Positions 57,118 through 64,000 of a stretch of 64,000 nt of DNA are shown in pieces. The stretch is taken from assembly GCF_014851765.1 (NCBI RefSeq), contig NZ_JACVAI010000006.1, positions 434,001-498,000 of the forward strand, written 5' to 3'. This DNA is from Pseudomonas sp. PDM04 (lineage in GTDB: Bacteria > Pseudomonadota > Gammaproteobacteria > Pseudomonadales > Pseudomonadaceae). The stretch's first letter is position 1. Every line of letters starts with the position of its first letter. A model generated the notes under the pieces. The model made no database searches and was not told the origin of the DNA. It saw only the letters and a program-made list of their open reading frames with translations. The translations under genes were made by a program, and so were the position numbers.

Positions 57118-59175
57118 TCAGGCATCCGGTACAGGCTGGAACGGTGCTTCTTTATCCGTACGCTCCTTGGTGCCCCAGGCGGCGACACCGACCTTGAGCG
57201 CGAAGAACAGGATGCTGAAGACCACCAGCAGGAACAGCGCGGTCAGCGTGGCGTTGGTGTAGGCGTTGTAGATCACGTGCTGCATCTGATCGATGTTCTT
57301 GGCAGGTGCCAGCACCTGACCGTTGGCCAGCGCATCGCTGTATTTCTTCGCCAGCGACAGGAAGCCGATCGCCGGGTTGGCGTCGAACAGCTTGATGAAA
57401 CCGGCAGTCGTGGTGCAGATCAGCAGCCAGACCGCAGGCAGCATGGTCACCCAGACATAGCGCTGTCGCTTCATCTTGATCAGCACCACGGTCGCCAACA
57501 TCAGCGCGATACCCGCCAGCATCTGGTTGGAGATGCCGAACAGTGGCCACAGGGTGTTGATGCCACCCAGCGGATCGATCACGCCCTGGTACAGCAGGTA
57601 TCCCCACATCGCCACACAACCGGCGGTGGCGATCAGGTTGGCGGTCCAGGATTCGGTGCGTTTCAGCGCCGGGACGAAGGAGCCGAGCAGGTCCTGAAGC
57701 ATGAAACGCCCGGCACGGGTGCCGGCATCCACGGCGGTCAGGATGAACAGCGCTTCGAACAGGATCGCGAAGTGGTACCAGAACGCCATGGTGTTTTCAC
57801 CCGGCAGGACACTGTGCAGGATCTGCGCGATACCGACCGCCAGGGTCGGCGCACCGCCGGCACGGGCCAGGATGGTGGTTTCACCGATGTCCTTGGCCAC
57901 GGCCTGCAGCGCTTCGGGGGTAATGGCGAAGCCCCAGCTGCTGACAGTCTGAGCCACGGTCACGGCATCGGAACCGACGATGGCGGCCGGGCTGTTCATG
58001 GCGAAGTACACGCCGGGCTCGATCACCGACGCGGCAACCATGGCCATGATGGCGACGAAGGACTCCATCAGCATGCCGCCGTAACCGATGTAGCGAGCAT
58101 GACCTTCGCTCGCCAGCAACTTGGGCGTGGTGCCCGACGAGATCAGCGCGTGGAAACCGGACACCGCGCCACAGGCAATGGTGATGAACAGGAACGGGAA
58201 CAGACCGCCCTTCCACACCGGACCGGTGCCGTCGATGAACTGGGTCAGTGCCGGCATTTTCAGCTCGGGCATGGTCACCAGAATACCGATCGCCAGGGCG
58301 ATGATGGTGCCGATTTTCAGGAACGTGGAGAGGTAGTCGCGTGGAGCCAGGATCAGCCACACCGGCAATACTGCGGCCACGAAACCGTAACCGATCAGCA
58401 TCCAGGTGATTTGTACGCCGGTGAAGCTGAACGCCTTGGCCCAGGCCGGATCGGCGGCAATCTGCCCGCCCAACCAGATCGAACCGAGCAACAGCAACAC
58501 GCCGATGACGGAAATCTCACCGATGCGGCCCGGACGGATGTAGCGCATGTAAATGCCCATGAACATCGCGATCGGGAGGGTCGCCATCACCGTGAACATG
58601 CCCCATGGGCTCTCGGCCAGAGCCTTGACCACAATCAGCGCCAGCACCGCGAGGATGATGATCATGATCAGGAAGCAGCCAAACAGCGCGATGGTGCCGG
58701 GGATGCGACCCATCTCTTCACGCACCATGTCGCCCAGGGAGCGACCGTTGCGGCGAGTGGAGAGGAACAGGACCATGAAGTCCTGCACCGCACCGGCCAG
58801 CACCACGCCGGCAATCAGCCACAGCGTGCCGGGCAGGTAGCCCATCTGCGCCGCCAGGACCGGACCGACCAGCGGCCCCGCACCGGCGATGGCTGCGAAG
58901 TGGTGACCGAACAGGACGTGTTTGTTGGTTGGAACGAAGTCCAGACCGTCGTTGTTGAGCACGGCGGGCGTGGCTCGATTGGGGTCCAGTTGCATCACCT
59001 TGTTGGCGATGAACAGGCTGTAGTAGCGGTAGGCGACTAGGTAGATGGCGACAGCGGCGACTACGATCCAGAGGGCGTTGATCGCTTCGCCGCGGCGCAG
59101 GGCCACGACACTCAGCGCGAACGCTCCCAGAACAGCCACGGCAAACCAGGCGAGGTGTTTAGCCAGACGGGGCAT
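57118..59175 (-). CDS. cstA: Carbon starvation protein CstA (pyruvate/peptide transporter)
   Basis: A 685-residue protein with about 16-18 membrane helices. CstA motifs: NKHVLFGHHFAAIAGAGPLVGPVLAAQMGYLPG, GAVQDFMVLFLSTRRNGRSLGDM, and GFHALISSGTTPKLLASEGHARYIGYGGMLMES. It imports pyruvate (and peptides in E. coli) when carbon is short. It is divergent from a two-component system that probably controls it. It belongs to no denitrification pathway and marks the edge of that block. Confidence 0.94.
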   Translation of the reverse strand: MPRLAKHLAWFAVAVLGAFALSVVALRRGEAINALWIVVAAVAIYLVAYRYYSLFIANKVMQLDPNRATPAVLNNDGLDFVPTNKHVLFGHHFAAIAGAGPLVGPVLAAQMGYLPGTLWLIAGVVLAGAVQDFMVLFLSTRRNGRSLGDMVREEMGRIPGTIALFGCFLIMIIILAVLALIVVKALAESPWGMFTVMATLPIAMFMGIYMRYIRPGRIGEISVIGVLLLLGSIWLGGQIAADPAWAKAFSFTGVQITWMLIGYGFVAAVLPVWLILAPRDYLSTFLKIGTIIALAIGILVTMPELKMPALTQFIDGTGPVWKGGLFPFLFITIACGAVSGFHALISSGTTPKLLASEGHARYIGYGGMLMESFVAIMAMVAASVIEPGVYFAMNSPAAIVGSDAVTVAQTVSSWGFAITPEALQAVAKDIGETTILARAGGAPTLAVGIAQILHSVLPGENTMAFWYHFAILFEALFILTAVDAGTRAGRFMLQDLLGSFVPALKRTESWTANLIATAGCVAMWGYLLYQGVIDPLGGINTLWPLFGISNQMLAGIALMLATVVLIKMKRQRYVWVTMLPAVWLLICTTTAGFIKLFDANPAIGFLSLAKKYSDALANGQVLAPAKNIDQMQHVIYNAYTNATLTALFLLVVFSILFFALKVGVAAWGTKERTDKEAPFQPVPDA

Positions 59176-59302
59176 ACAAGATCTCCTGCCGACAGCTCGT
59201 GACTGCGGCGGTAATTTTTATAATTGTGTCCGCTGTGCGGAGCTGGCCCAATATCTGCGCATGGCGTCTACAAATAAATCCGCGTTACTACGTACGTGGC
59301 AT

Positions 59303-59320
59303 CTACGTAGTACTACGTAG
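59303..59320. promoter_or_regulatory. 18-bp palindrome between cstA and the two-component genes
   Basis: CTACGTAGTACTACGTAG is a perfect palindrome built of two CTACGTAG units; a further ACTACGTACGTG lies just left at 59287-59298. It is a plausible binding site of the LuxR-type regulator encoded at 60876, in the 320-bp gap 59176-59495. No ANR box is seen in that gap. Confidence 0.6.
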
Positions 59321-59495
59321 ATAGCCTCTAATCCCCCTCGAAATACAAACCCTGTGGGATCCGTGTTTCAACGGCGAGCCATCGGTCATTCCGCCCGGCA
59401 GCACTACTCCAGAAGCGTATCTTTGGCCTATGATGCCGGCCTTCGCCCACCGCCGCCCCGCCCCAGTCCCCTGCAGGAGCCAGGCAGGAGTACAC

Positions 59496-60857
59496 ATGCA
59501 GCTCAAACACAAAATCGTCGCCCTCGGGATTCTGCCGCTGGTGCTGGCGGTCGCGGTCATCTGCGCGCTGGTGATTTCGCTCAATCGCCATCTGGGCGAT
59601 CAACAGGCGCAACTGATCGAAGACAGCATCCTGGCGAGCAAGCGTGCCGAGCTGAAAAACTACGTAGAGATGGCCCAGAGCCTGATCGCGCCGCTGTACG
59701 ACGACGGTCGCGGAGACGCACACGCCCAGCAGCAGGTGCTGGAGGAGCTGCGCAAGCTCAGCTTTGGCATCAATGGCTACTTCTTTGTCTACGACCGCGA
59801 TGGCCGCAGCCTGATGCATGCGCGGCAATCGGACCTCGTCGGGCAGTACCTCTGGGACATGAAAGACCCGCATGGCCTGCCGGTGATCCAGGCCCTGCTC
59901 AAAAGCGCGCAATCGGGCGAAGGCTTTCAGCGTTATGCCTGGAACAAACCCTCCTCCGGCCAGGTGACCGACAAACTGGCCTACGTGGTGATGCTCGACC
60001 GCTGGGGCTGGATGCTCGGCACCGGCATTTACCTGGAAGACGTGGAGCGCGCCACCCAACAGGCGCGCGACGAGGTGGCCCAGGGCATCCGCACCACCAT
60101 GCTGGCGATTGCGGCGGTCGCACTGGTGGCGGTGCTGTTCGTGTTTGCCAGCGGCATGACCCTCAACGTCAGCGAGCACCGCTTGGCGGACAAGAAGCTG
60201 CAACGCCTGACCCAGCGCATCGTCAGCTTGCAGGAGGAAGAGCGCTCGCGGGTTTCCCGGGAACTGCACGACGGCATCAGTCAGGTGCTGGTCTCCATCA
60301 AGTTCCAGTTCGAGCTGGCCAGCCTGGTCCTGGAAAAGGGCCAGGACCGGGGCCTGGGCATTTTGCGCGAGGCCACCGAACGCCTGGGCGAAGCGATTGG
60401 CGAAGTTCGCAGCCTCTCCCACGACTTGCGTTCCTCCCTGCTCGACACCCTCGGCCTCTCCGCTGCCATTGGCCAGCTTGCCGAAGAGTTCGAGCAACGC
60501 AGCGGCTTGACCGTGACCTACAACGACAACGAGTTCGATTGCCACCTGGTGGACGGCGCCGCCGTGGCCCTGTTTCGCATCGTGCAGGAAGGCCTGACCA
60601 ACATCGAACGGCACGCGCAGGCAAAAAACGTCTCCATTACCCTGCGCGGCACGGCACAATCCATTCAACTGACGGTGATCGATGACGGCGTCGGCTTTAA
60701 TGTCGCCCAGGCCGAGCGCCATCAGGCCGGAATTGGCCTGCGCAACATCCGTGAACGCGTCGAACATTTCGGTGGGCGATTCGAGCTGATCTCGATTCCG
60801 GGCAGAACCGGGCTGGACGTGCTGCTGCCCATGAAAATGCCCGGCACCAAACGCTGA
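59496..60857 (+). CDS. Cache-domain sensor histidine kinase (NarX/HisKA_3 type)
   Basis: A 453-residue membrane kinase: helix 1 (~7-28), a periplasmic single-Cache domain (~30-190: YFFVYDRDGRSLMHARQSDLVGQ; YVVMLDRWGWMLGTGIYLEDVE), helix 2 (~200-222), HisKA_3 with H258 (VSRELHDGISQVL) and HATPase (LTNIERHAQAKN; DDGVGFN). Such Cache domains sense small organic acids, which fits the divergent cstA. GGAG precedes the ATG at 59496; a longer reading from 59430 lacks one. No signature of nitrate sensing. Confidence 0.92.
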   Translation: MQLKHKIVALGILPLVLAVAVICALVISLNRHLGDQQAQLIEDSILASKRAELKNYVEMAQSLIAPLYDDGRGDAHAQQQVLEELRKLSFGINGYFFVYDRDGRSLMHARQSDLVGQYLWDMKDPHGLPVIQALLKSAQSGEGFQRYAWNKPSSGQVTDKLAYVVMLDRWGWMLGTGIYLEDVERATQQARDEVAQGIRTTMLAIAAVALVAVLFVFASGMTLNVSEHRLADKKLQRLTQRIVSLQEEERSRVSRELHDGISQVLVSIKFQFELASLVLEKGQDRGLGILREATERLGEAIGEVRSLSHDLRSSLLDTLGLSAAIGQLAEEFEQRSGLTVTYNDNEFDCHLVDGAAVALFRIVQEGLTNIERHAQAKNVSITLRGTAQSIQLTVIDDGVGFNVAQAERHQAGIGLRNIRERVEHFGGRFELISIPGRTGLDVLLPMKMPGTKR

Positions 60858-60875
60858 TTCGACAACAAGAGAGAG

Positions 60876-61517
60876 ATGCCCGTGATGAACCTGCCCTCCC
60901 CGATCCGCGTCGCCCTGGTCGACGATCACTCGCTGGTCCGCGACGGCATCAGGGCGTTGCTGTCGGTCATGGCCCCGCTGGAAGTGGTCGGTGAGGCCGA
61001 GAACGGTGCCGAGGCCATCGAGATGGTCGGGCGCTGCCAGCCGGACCTGCTGCTGGTCGATATCAGCCTCAAGGACATCAACGGCCTGGAGCTGACCCGC
61101 CTGCTGCGCAACCAGTATCCGGCGCTGAAAGTGCTGGTGCTGAGCATGTACGACAATTACGAATACGTGAGCGAATCGGTGCGTTCGGGCGCCAGCGGTT
61201 ATGTGCTGAAGAACGCCCCGTCACGGGAAATCATCGCGGCCATCGAAGCGATTGCCAGCGGCGGGACCTTCTACAGCGCCGAGATCGCCCAACGGCTGAT
61301 CGCCGACAAAAGCACCGACAACGAGTTGACCCCGCGCGAAAGCCAGGTGCTGTACAAAATGGCCCAGGGCATGAACAACAAAGAAATGGCCCGGGACCTC
61401 GACATCAGCGTGCGCACCGTGGAAACCCACCGCCTGAGCATCCGTCGCAAACTCAACATCGACAAGCCGGCGGCGCTGGTCAAATACGCCATCGATCACG
61501 GGATCATTTCCAGGTAG
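60876..61517 (+). CDS. LuxR-family response regulator, partner of the Cache kinase
   Basis: A 213-residue NarL-type regulator: receiver with D16-D17, D62 (LLLVDISLKDING), Lys of YVLKNAPS, and a C-terminal HTH (LTPRESQVLYKMAQGMNNKEMARDLDISVRTVETHRLSIRRKL). It begins 18 bp after the kinase stop. By position its likely target is cstA-ybdD, through the CTACGTAG palindrome. Confidence 0.92.
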   Translation: MPVMNLPSPIRVALVDDHSLVRDGIRALLSVMAPLEVVGEAENGAEAIEMVGRCQPDLLLVDISLKDINGLELTRLLRNQYPALKVLVLSMYDNYEYVSESVRSGASGYVLKNAPSREIIAAIEAIASGGTFYSAEIAQRLIADKSTDNELTPRESQVLYKMAQGMNNKEMARDLDISVRTVETHRLSIRRKLNIDKPAALVKYAIDHGIISR

Positions 61518-61539
61518 CCCCACCCTGGCGACATGGCGG

Positions 61540-61980
61540 CTAATGCCCGCGAATGTAATGCTCCAGCTGGCGGACCAGCTCGGTCTGCTCGACGATGGCT
61601 TCCTTGACCAGATCACCGATCGACAGCAGACCGATCAGTGCCCCACCCTCCAGCACCGGCAGATGGCGCAGATGGCTGTCGGTCATCACCGCCATGCAGC
61701 GCTCGATGCTCTGCTGACTGTCGGCGGTCACCACCGGTGCGCTCATGATGTCGCGCACCGGCGTGCCCACCGACGAACGCCCCTGCAGCACCACCTTGCG
61801 TGCGTAATCGCGTTCACTGACCACGCCCACCACCTGCCCCGCCTCGATCACCGGCAAGGCGCCGACATTCTTTTCCGCCATCAGCTTCAGCGCCTCCAGC
61901 ACCATCTGGTCGGGGGCGATGCTGTGGACCTGCTGGTTCTGCACGATCTTGGTCTTGAGCAACTGTGCGGCTGTTTTCAT
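61540..61980 (-). CDS. CBS-domain pair protein
   Basis: A 146-residue soluble protein made of two CBS domains (~13-68 and ~78-135: EALKLMAEKNVGALPVIEAGQVVGVVSERDYARK; SIERCMAVMTDSHLRHLPVLEGGALIGLLSIGDLVKE). Such stand-alone pairs bind adenine nucleotides and regulate partners. The partner is unknown. Convergent with the response-regulator gene, 22 bp away; 37 bp after the assimilatory nirD stop, so it might be co-transcribed with nirBD. Confidence 0.9.
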   Translation of the reverse strand: MKTAAQLLKTKIVQNQQVHSIAPDQMVLEALKLMAEKNVGALPVIEAGQVVGVVSERDYARKVVLQGRSSVGTPVRDIMSAPVVTADSQQSIERCMAVMTDSHLRHLPVLEGGALIGLLSIGDLVKEAIVEQTELVRQLEHYIRGH

Positions 61981-62017
61981 GTACGTCTCTCCTGCGCCGG
62001 CGCCATGGCGCTTGCCT

Positions 62018-62395
62018 TCAATAAACGCTGACTTCCACGGCGTCGCCGTTCAACCGCACCGGCCACACCCGCAGGCGCTGTTGCGGGTATTCCAGGCAGG
62101 TGCCGTCCTCCAGGCGGAAATGCTGTTTGTAGATAGGCGAAGCCACCACCAGATCACCCTTGATGCTGCCCACCAGGCCACGGCCGATGACGTTCGCCCC
62201 GGATTGCGGGTCATGGTTGTCGATGGCGTAGAGGGTCTTGCCCTCGGCACCCGGCAGGTAGAACAGCGCCACCTGGGCGCCGTCGAGCCAGACGACCACA
62301 CCGGAGTTGCTGACCAGGTCCTGTTGCGCACACACGGCCTGCCAGGCGTCGGTGTCGTTCAGGGCCTGTACGCGTTGGGTATTGAGTGGGCTCAT
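62018..62395 (-). CDS. nirD: Assimilatory nitrite reductase small subunit NirD
   Basis: A 125-residue Rieske-like small subunit of NAD(P)H-dependent nitrite reductase (VVVWLDGAQVALFYLPG, LYAIDNHDPQSGANVIGRGLVGSIKGDLVVASPIYKQHF). As in other NirD, the Rieske Cys/His ligands are largely absent, so no cluster is expected. Its ATG overlaps the nirB stop by 1 bp. It is unrelated to the heme d1 gene nirD at 38565. Confidence 0.93.
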   Translation of the reverse strand: MSPLNTQRVQALNDTDAWQAVCAQQDLVSNSGVVVWLDGAQVALFYLPGAEGKTLYAIDNHDPQSGANVIGRGLVGSIKGDLVVASPIYKQHFRLEDGTCLEYPQQRLRVWPVRLNGDAVEVSVY

Positions 62396-64000
62396 CAGAC
62401 TGTCTCCTCGGTAACCGGGATAAGGTTGAGTTCGGCGGCCATGATCGGCCGGCGCTGACCGCGTTCCTGGACAAAGTGGATGTCCGGGTCCGGGCGTTTA
62501 TCGTTGACGAAGGTACGGAAGCGCTTGAGTTTTTCCGGGTCTTGCAGGGCGTTGGCCCACTCGCATTCGTAACGGTCCACCACCCATTGCATCTGCGCTT
62601 CGAGTTCGGCACCCAGCCCCAGGCTGTCGTGGATGATCACGTCCTTGAGGTAATCGAGGCCGCCGTCCAGGCTCTCGCGCCACACCGAGGTGCGCTGCAG
62701 TTTGTCGGCGGTGCGGATGTAGAACATCAGGAAGCGATCGATGTAGCGGATCAGGGTGTCATCGTCCAGGTCGGTGGCGAACAACTCCGCATGACGCGGG
62801 CGCATGCCGCCATTGCCAGCGATGTAGAGGTTCCAGCCCTTCTCGGTGGCAATCACGCCGACATCCTTGCTCTGCGCCTCGGCGCATTCACGGGTGCAAC
62901 CGGACACCGCGAACTTGAGCTTGTGCGGCGAGCGCAGGCCTTTGTAGCGGTCCTCGAGGGTCAGGGCCATTTGCACGCTGTCCTGCACACCGTAGCGGCA
63001 CCAGGTGCTGCCGACGCAGGATTTGACCGTGCGGGTCGACTTGCCATAGGCATGGCCGGTCTCGAAACCGGCGGCGATCAACTCCGCCCAGATGTCCGGC
63101 AACTCGTGCAACTGGGCGCCGAACAGGTCGATGCGCTGGCCGCCGGTGATCTTGGTATAGAGGTCGTATTTCTTCGCCACGACGCCAATCGCGATCAGCT
63201 TGTCGGCGGTGATTTCGCCACCGGGGATACGCGGCACCACGGAATAGGTGCCGTTTTTCTGCATGTTGGCCATGAAGGTGTCGTTGGTGTCCTGCAGCGG
63301 CACCAGCGAGGCATCCATGATCGGCTGGTTCCAGCAGGAAGCGAGGATATTGCCCACGGCGGGTTTGCAGATATCGCAGCCAGTGTGACCACGGCCGTGT
63401 TTGGCCAGCAGTTCTTCGAAACTGATCACCCCTTCGACCCGCACCAGCGCGTACAACTCCTGGCGGGTGTAGGCGAAGTGTTCGCACAGGCTCTTGTCGA
63501 CACTGACGCCACGCGCCGTCAGTTCATGCTCGAAAACTTGCTTGAGCAAACTGGCACAACCGCCGCAACCGGTGCCCGCCTTGGTCTGCGTCTTGAGCAC
63601 GCCCAGGTCGGTACAACCGCTGTCGATGGCCGAACAGACGGCGCCCTTGGTCACGTTGTGGCACGAGCAGAGGGTGGCCGACTGCGGCAGCGCGCCCGGG
63701 CCCAGGGTCGGTGCGCCTTCGGAAGACGGCAGGATCAGGGCGGCGGGTTCTGCCGGCAGGGCAATGGCGTTCTGCGCGTACTGCAGCAGGGTGTCGTAAT
63801 AGCTGTTGTCGCCCACCAGCACCGCGCCGATGACGTGCTTGCCGCTCGCGTCCACCACCAAGCGCCGGTAGCTGGCGGTGGTTTCGTCGATGAACTGGTA
63901 GCTGCGCGAGCCCGGCGTACTGCCTTGGGCATCACCGATGGAGCCGACGTCGACACCCAGCAATTTGAGCTTGGTCGACATGTCGGCGCCCATGAACGGC
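62395..64000 (-). CDS. nirB: Assimilatory nitrite reductase large subunit NirB, C-terminal part (cut by window edge)
   Basis: About 535 residues are visible; the FAD/NADH domain start is beyond the right edge. Visible parts: end of the pyridine-nucleotide domain, BFD-like [2Fe-2S] region (CSCHNVTKGAVC; GTGCGGCASLLKQ; GHTGCDICKPAVG), then the nitrite/sulfite reductase domain with siroheme-[4Fe-4S] cysteines (KSCVGSTWCRYG and VSGCTRECAEA). It reduces nitrite to ammonium in the cytoplasm. Paired with nirD. Needs siroheme, also the precursor of heme d1. Confidence 0.95.
   Translation of the reverse strand, partial: PFMGADMSTKLKLLGVDVGSIGDAQGSTPGSRSYQFIDETTASYRRLVVDASGKHVIGAVLVGDNSYYDTLLQYAQNAIALPAEPAALILPSSEGAPTLGPGALPQSATLCSCHNVTKGAVCSAIDSGCTDLGVLKTQTKAGTGCGGCASLLKQVFEHELTARGVSVDKSLCEHFAYTRQELYALVRVEGVISFEELLAKHGRGHTGCDICKPAVGNILASCWNQPIMDASLVPLQDTNDTFMANMQKNGTYSVVPRIPGGEITADKLIAIGVVAKKYDLYTKITGGQRIDLFGAQLHELPDIWAELIAAGFETGHAYGKSTRTVKSCVGSTWCRYGVQDSVQMALTLEDRYKGLRSPHKLKFAVSGCTRECAEAQSKDVGVIATEKGWNLYIAGNGGMRPRHAELFATDLDDDTLIRYIDRFLMFYIRTADKLQRTSVWRESLDGGLDYLKDVIIHDSLGLGAELEAQMQWVVDRYECEWANALQDPEKLKRFRTFVNDKRPDPDIHFVQERGQRRPIMAAELNLIPVTEETV

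Noticed and set aside
1..64000. tRNA, rRNA, integrase, transposase or att sites marking a mobile island
   Set aside because: None could be seen. Apart from REP elements there is no mobile-element signature inside the window, so transfer cannot be claimed from this sequence alone.

Overview
The window is chromosomal DNA from a high-GC Pseudomonas, most likely of the P. fluorescens group. The protein sequences, the P. aeruginosa-like order of the nar/mo/ubi block (from memory) and the recurring REP element (core GTGGGAGCGAGCCTGCTCG) all point there. Almost the whole window is one denitrification super-cluster, in which nitrate, nitrite, NO and N2O reduction lie together with their regulators, cofactor pathways and anaerobic support functions.

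Layout. 1-1020: start of an anaerobic class III ribonucleotide reductase gene (nrdD, cut by the left edge) with ANR and NrdR sites. 1021-12512 (minus): moaA, a parvulin isomerase, narI, narJ, narH, narG, narK2 and narK1. 12817-16492 (plus): narX, narL, a dnrE-like Crp/Fnr gene and a DGC zinc-binding protein. 16499-18409: a tandem REP array and a chemoreceptor. 18567-23592 (minus): ubiT, ubiV, ubiU (O2-independent ubiquinone), moeA, moaB and pdxH. 23674-29090: the NO-response block, with norR, dnrN, a CopD-like membrane protein, nnrS, a 29-residue membrane micropeptide, dnr and dnrP. 29266-34821 (minus): norD, norB, norC, norF, norE and nirQ. 35021-44059 (plus): nirSMCFDLGHJEN, i.e. cytochrome cd1 and the complete heme d1 pathway. 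44192-52942 (minus): an atypical SDR protein, then nosL, nosY, nosF, nosD, nosZ and nosR. 53053-56362 (minus): hemN, a degenerate hemN paralog and a second CopD-like protein. 56537-61517: a small unknown gene, ybdD-cstA and a divergent two-component system. 61540-64000 (minus): a CBS protein and the assimilatory nitrite reductase genes nirD and nirB (nirB cut by the right edge).

Regulation can be read from the DNA. Six perfect ANR/DNR boxes (TTGAT-N4-ATCAA) lie upstream of nrdD, narK1, the DGC gene, norC, nosR and the second CopD-like gene. Four single-mismatch boxes lie upstream of ubiU, pdxH, nirS/nirQ and the hemN paralog. Three near-identical 7-2-7 NarL palindromes mark narK1/narX, dnrE and moaB-moeA. 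Two clusters of GGT-N7-ACC NorR boxes go with sigma-54 promoters: one in front of dnrN, the other between nnrS and the micropeptide-dnr unit, each of which has its own sigma-54 promoter. This places dnr itself under NO/NorR control, with no ANR box visible at dnr.

Most enzymes here are well known. The points most worth pursuing are the divergent NorR/sigma-54 enhancer with the micropeptide ahead of dnr, the HemN-like protein that has lost its radical-SAM cysteines, the SDR protein with Cys in place of the catalytic Tyr, the two CopD-like putative heme membrane proteins, and an ANR-boxed pdxH.
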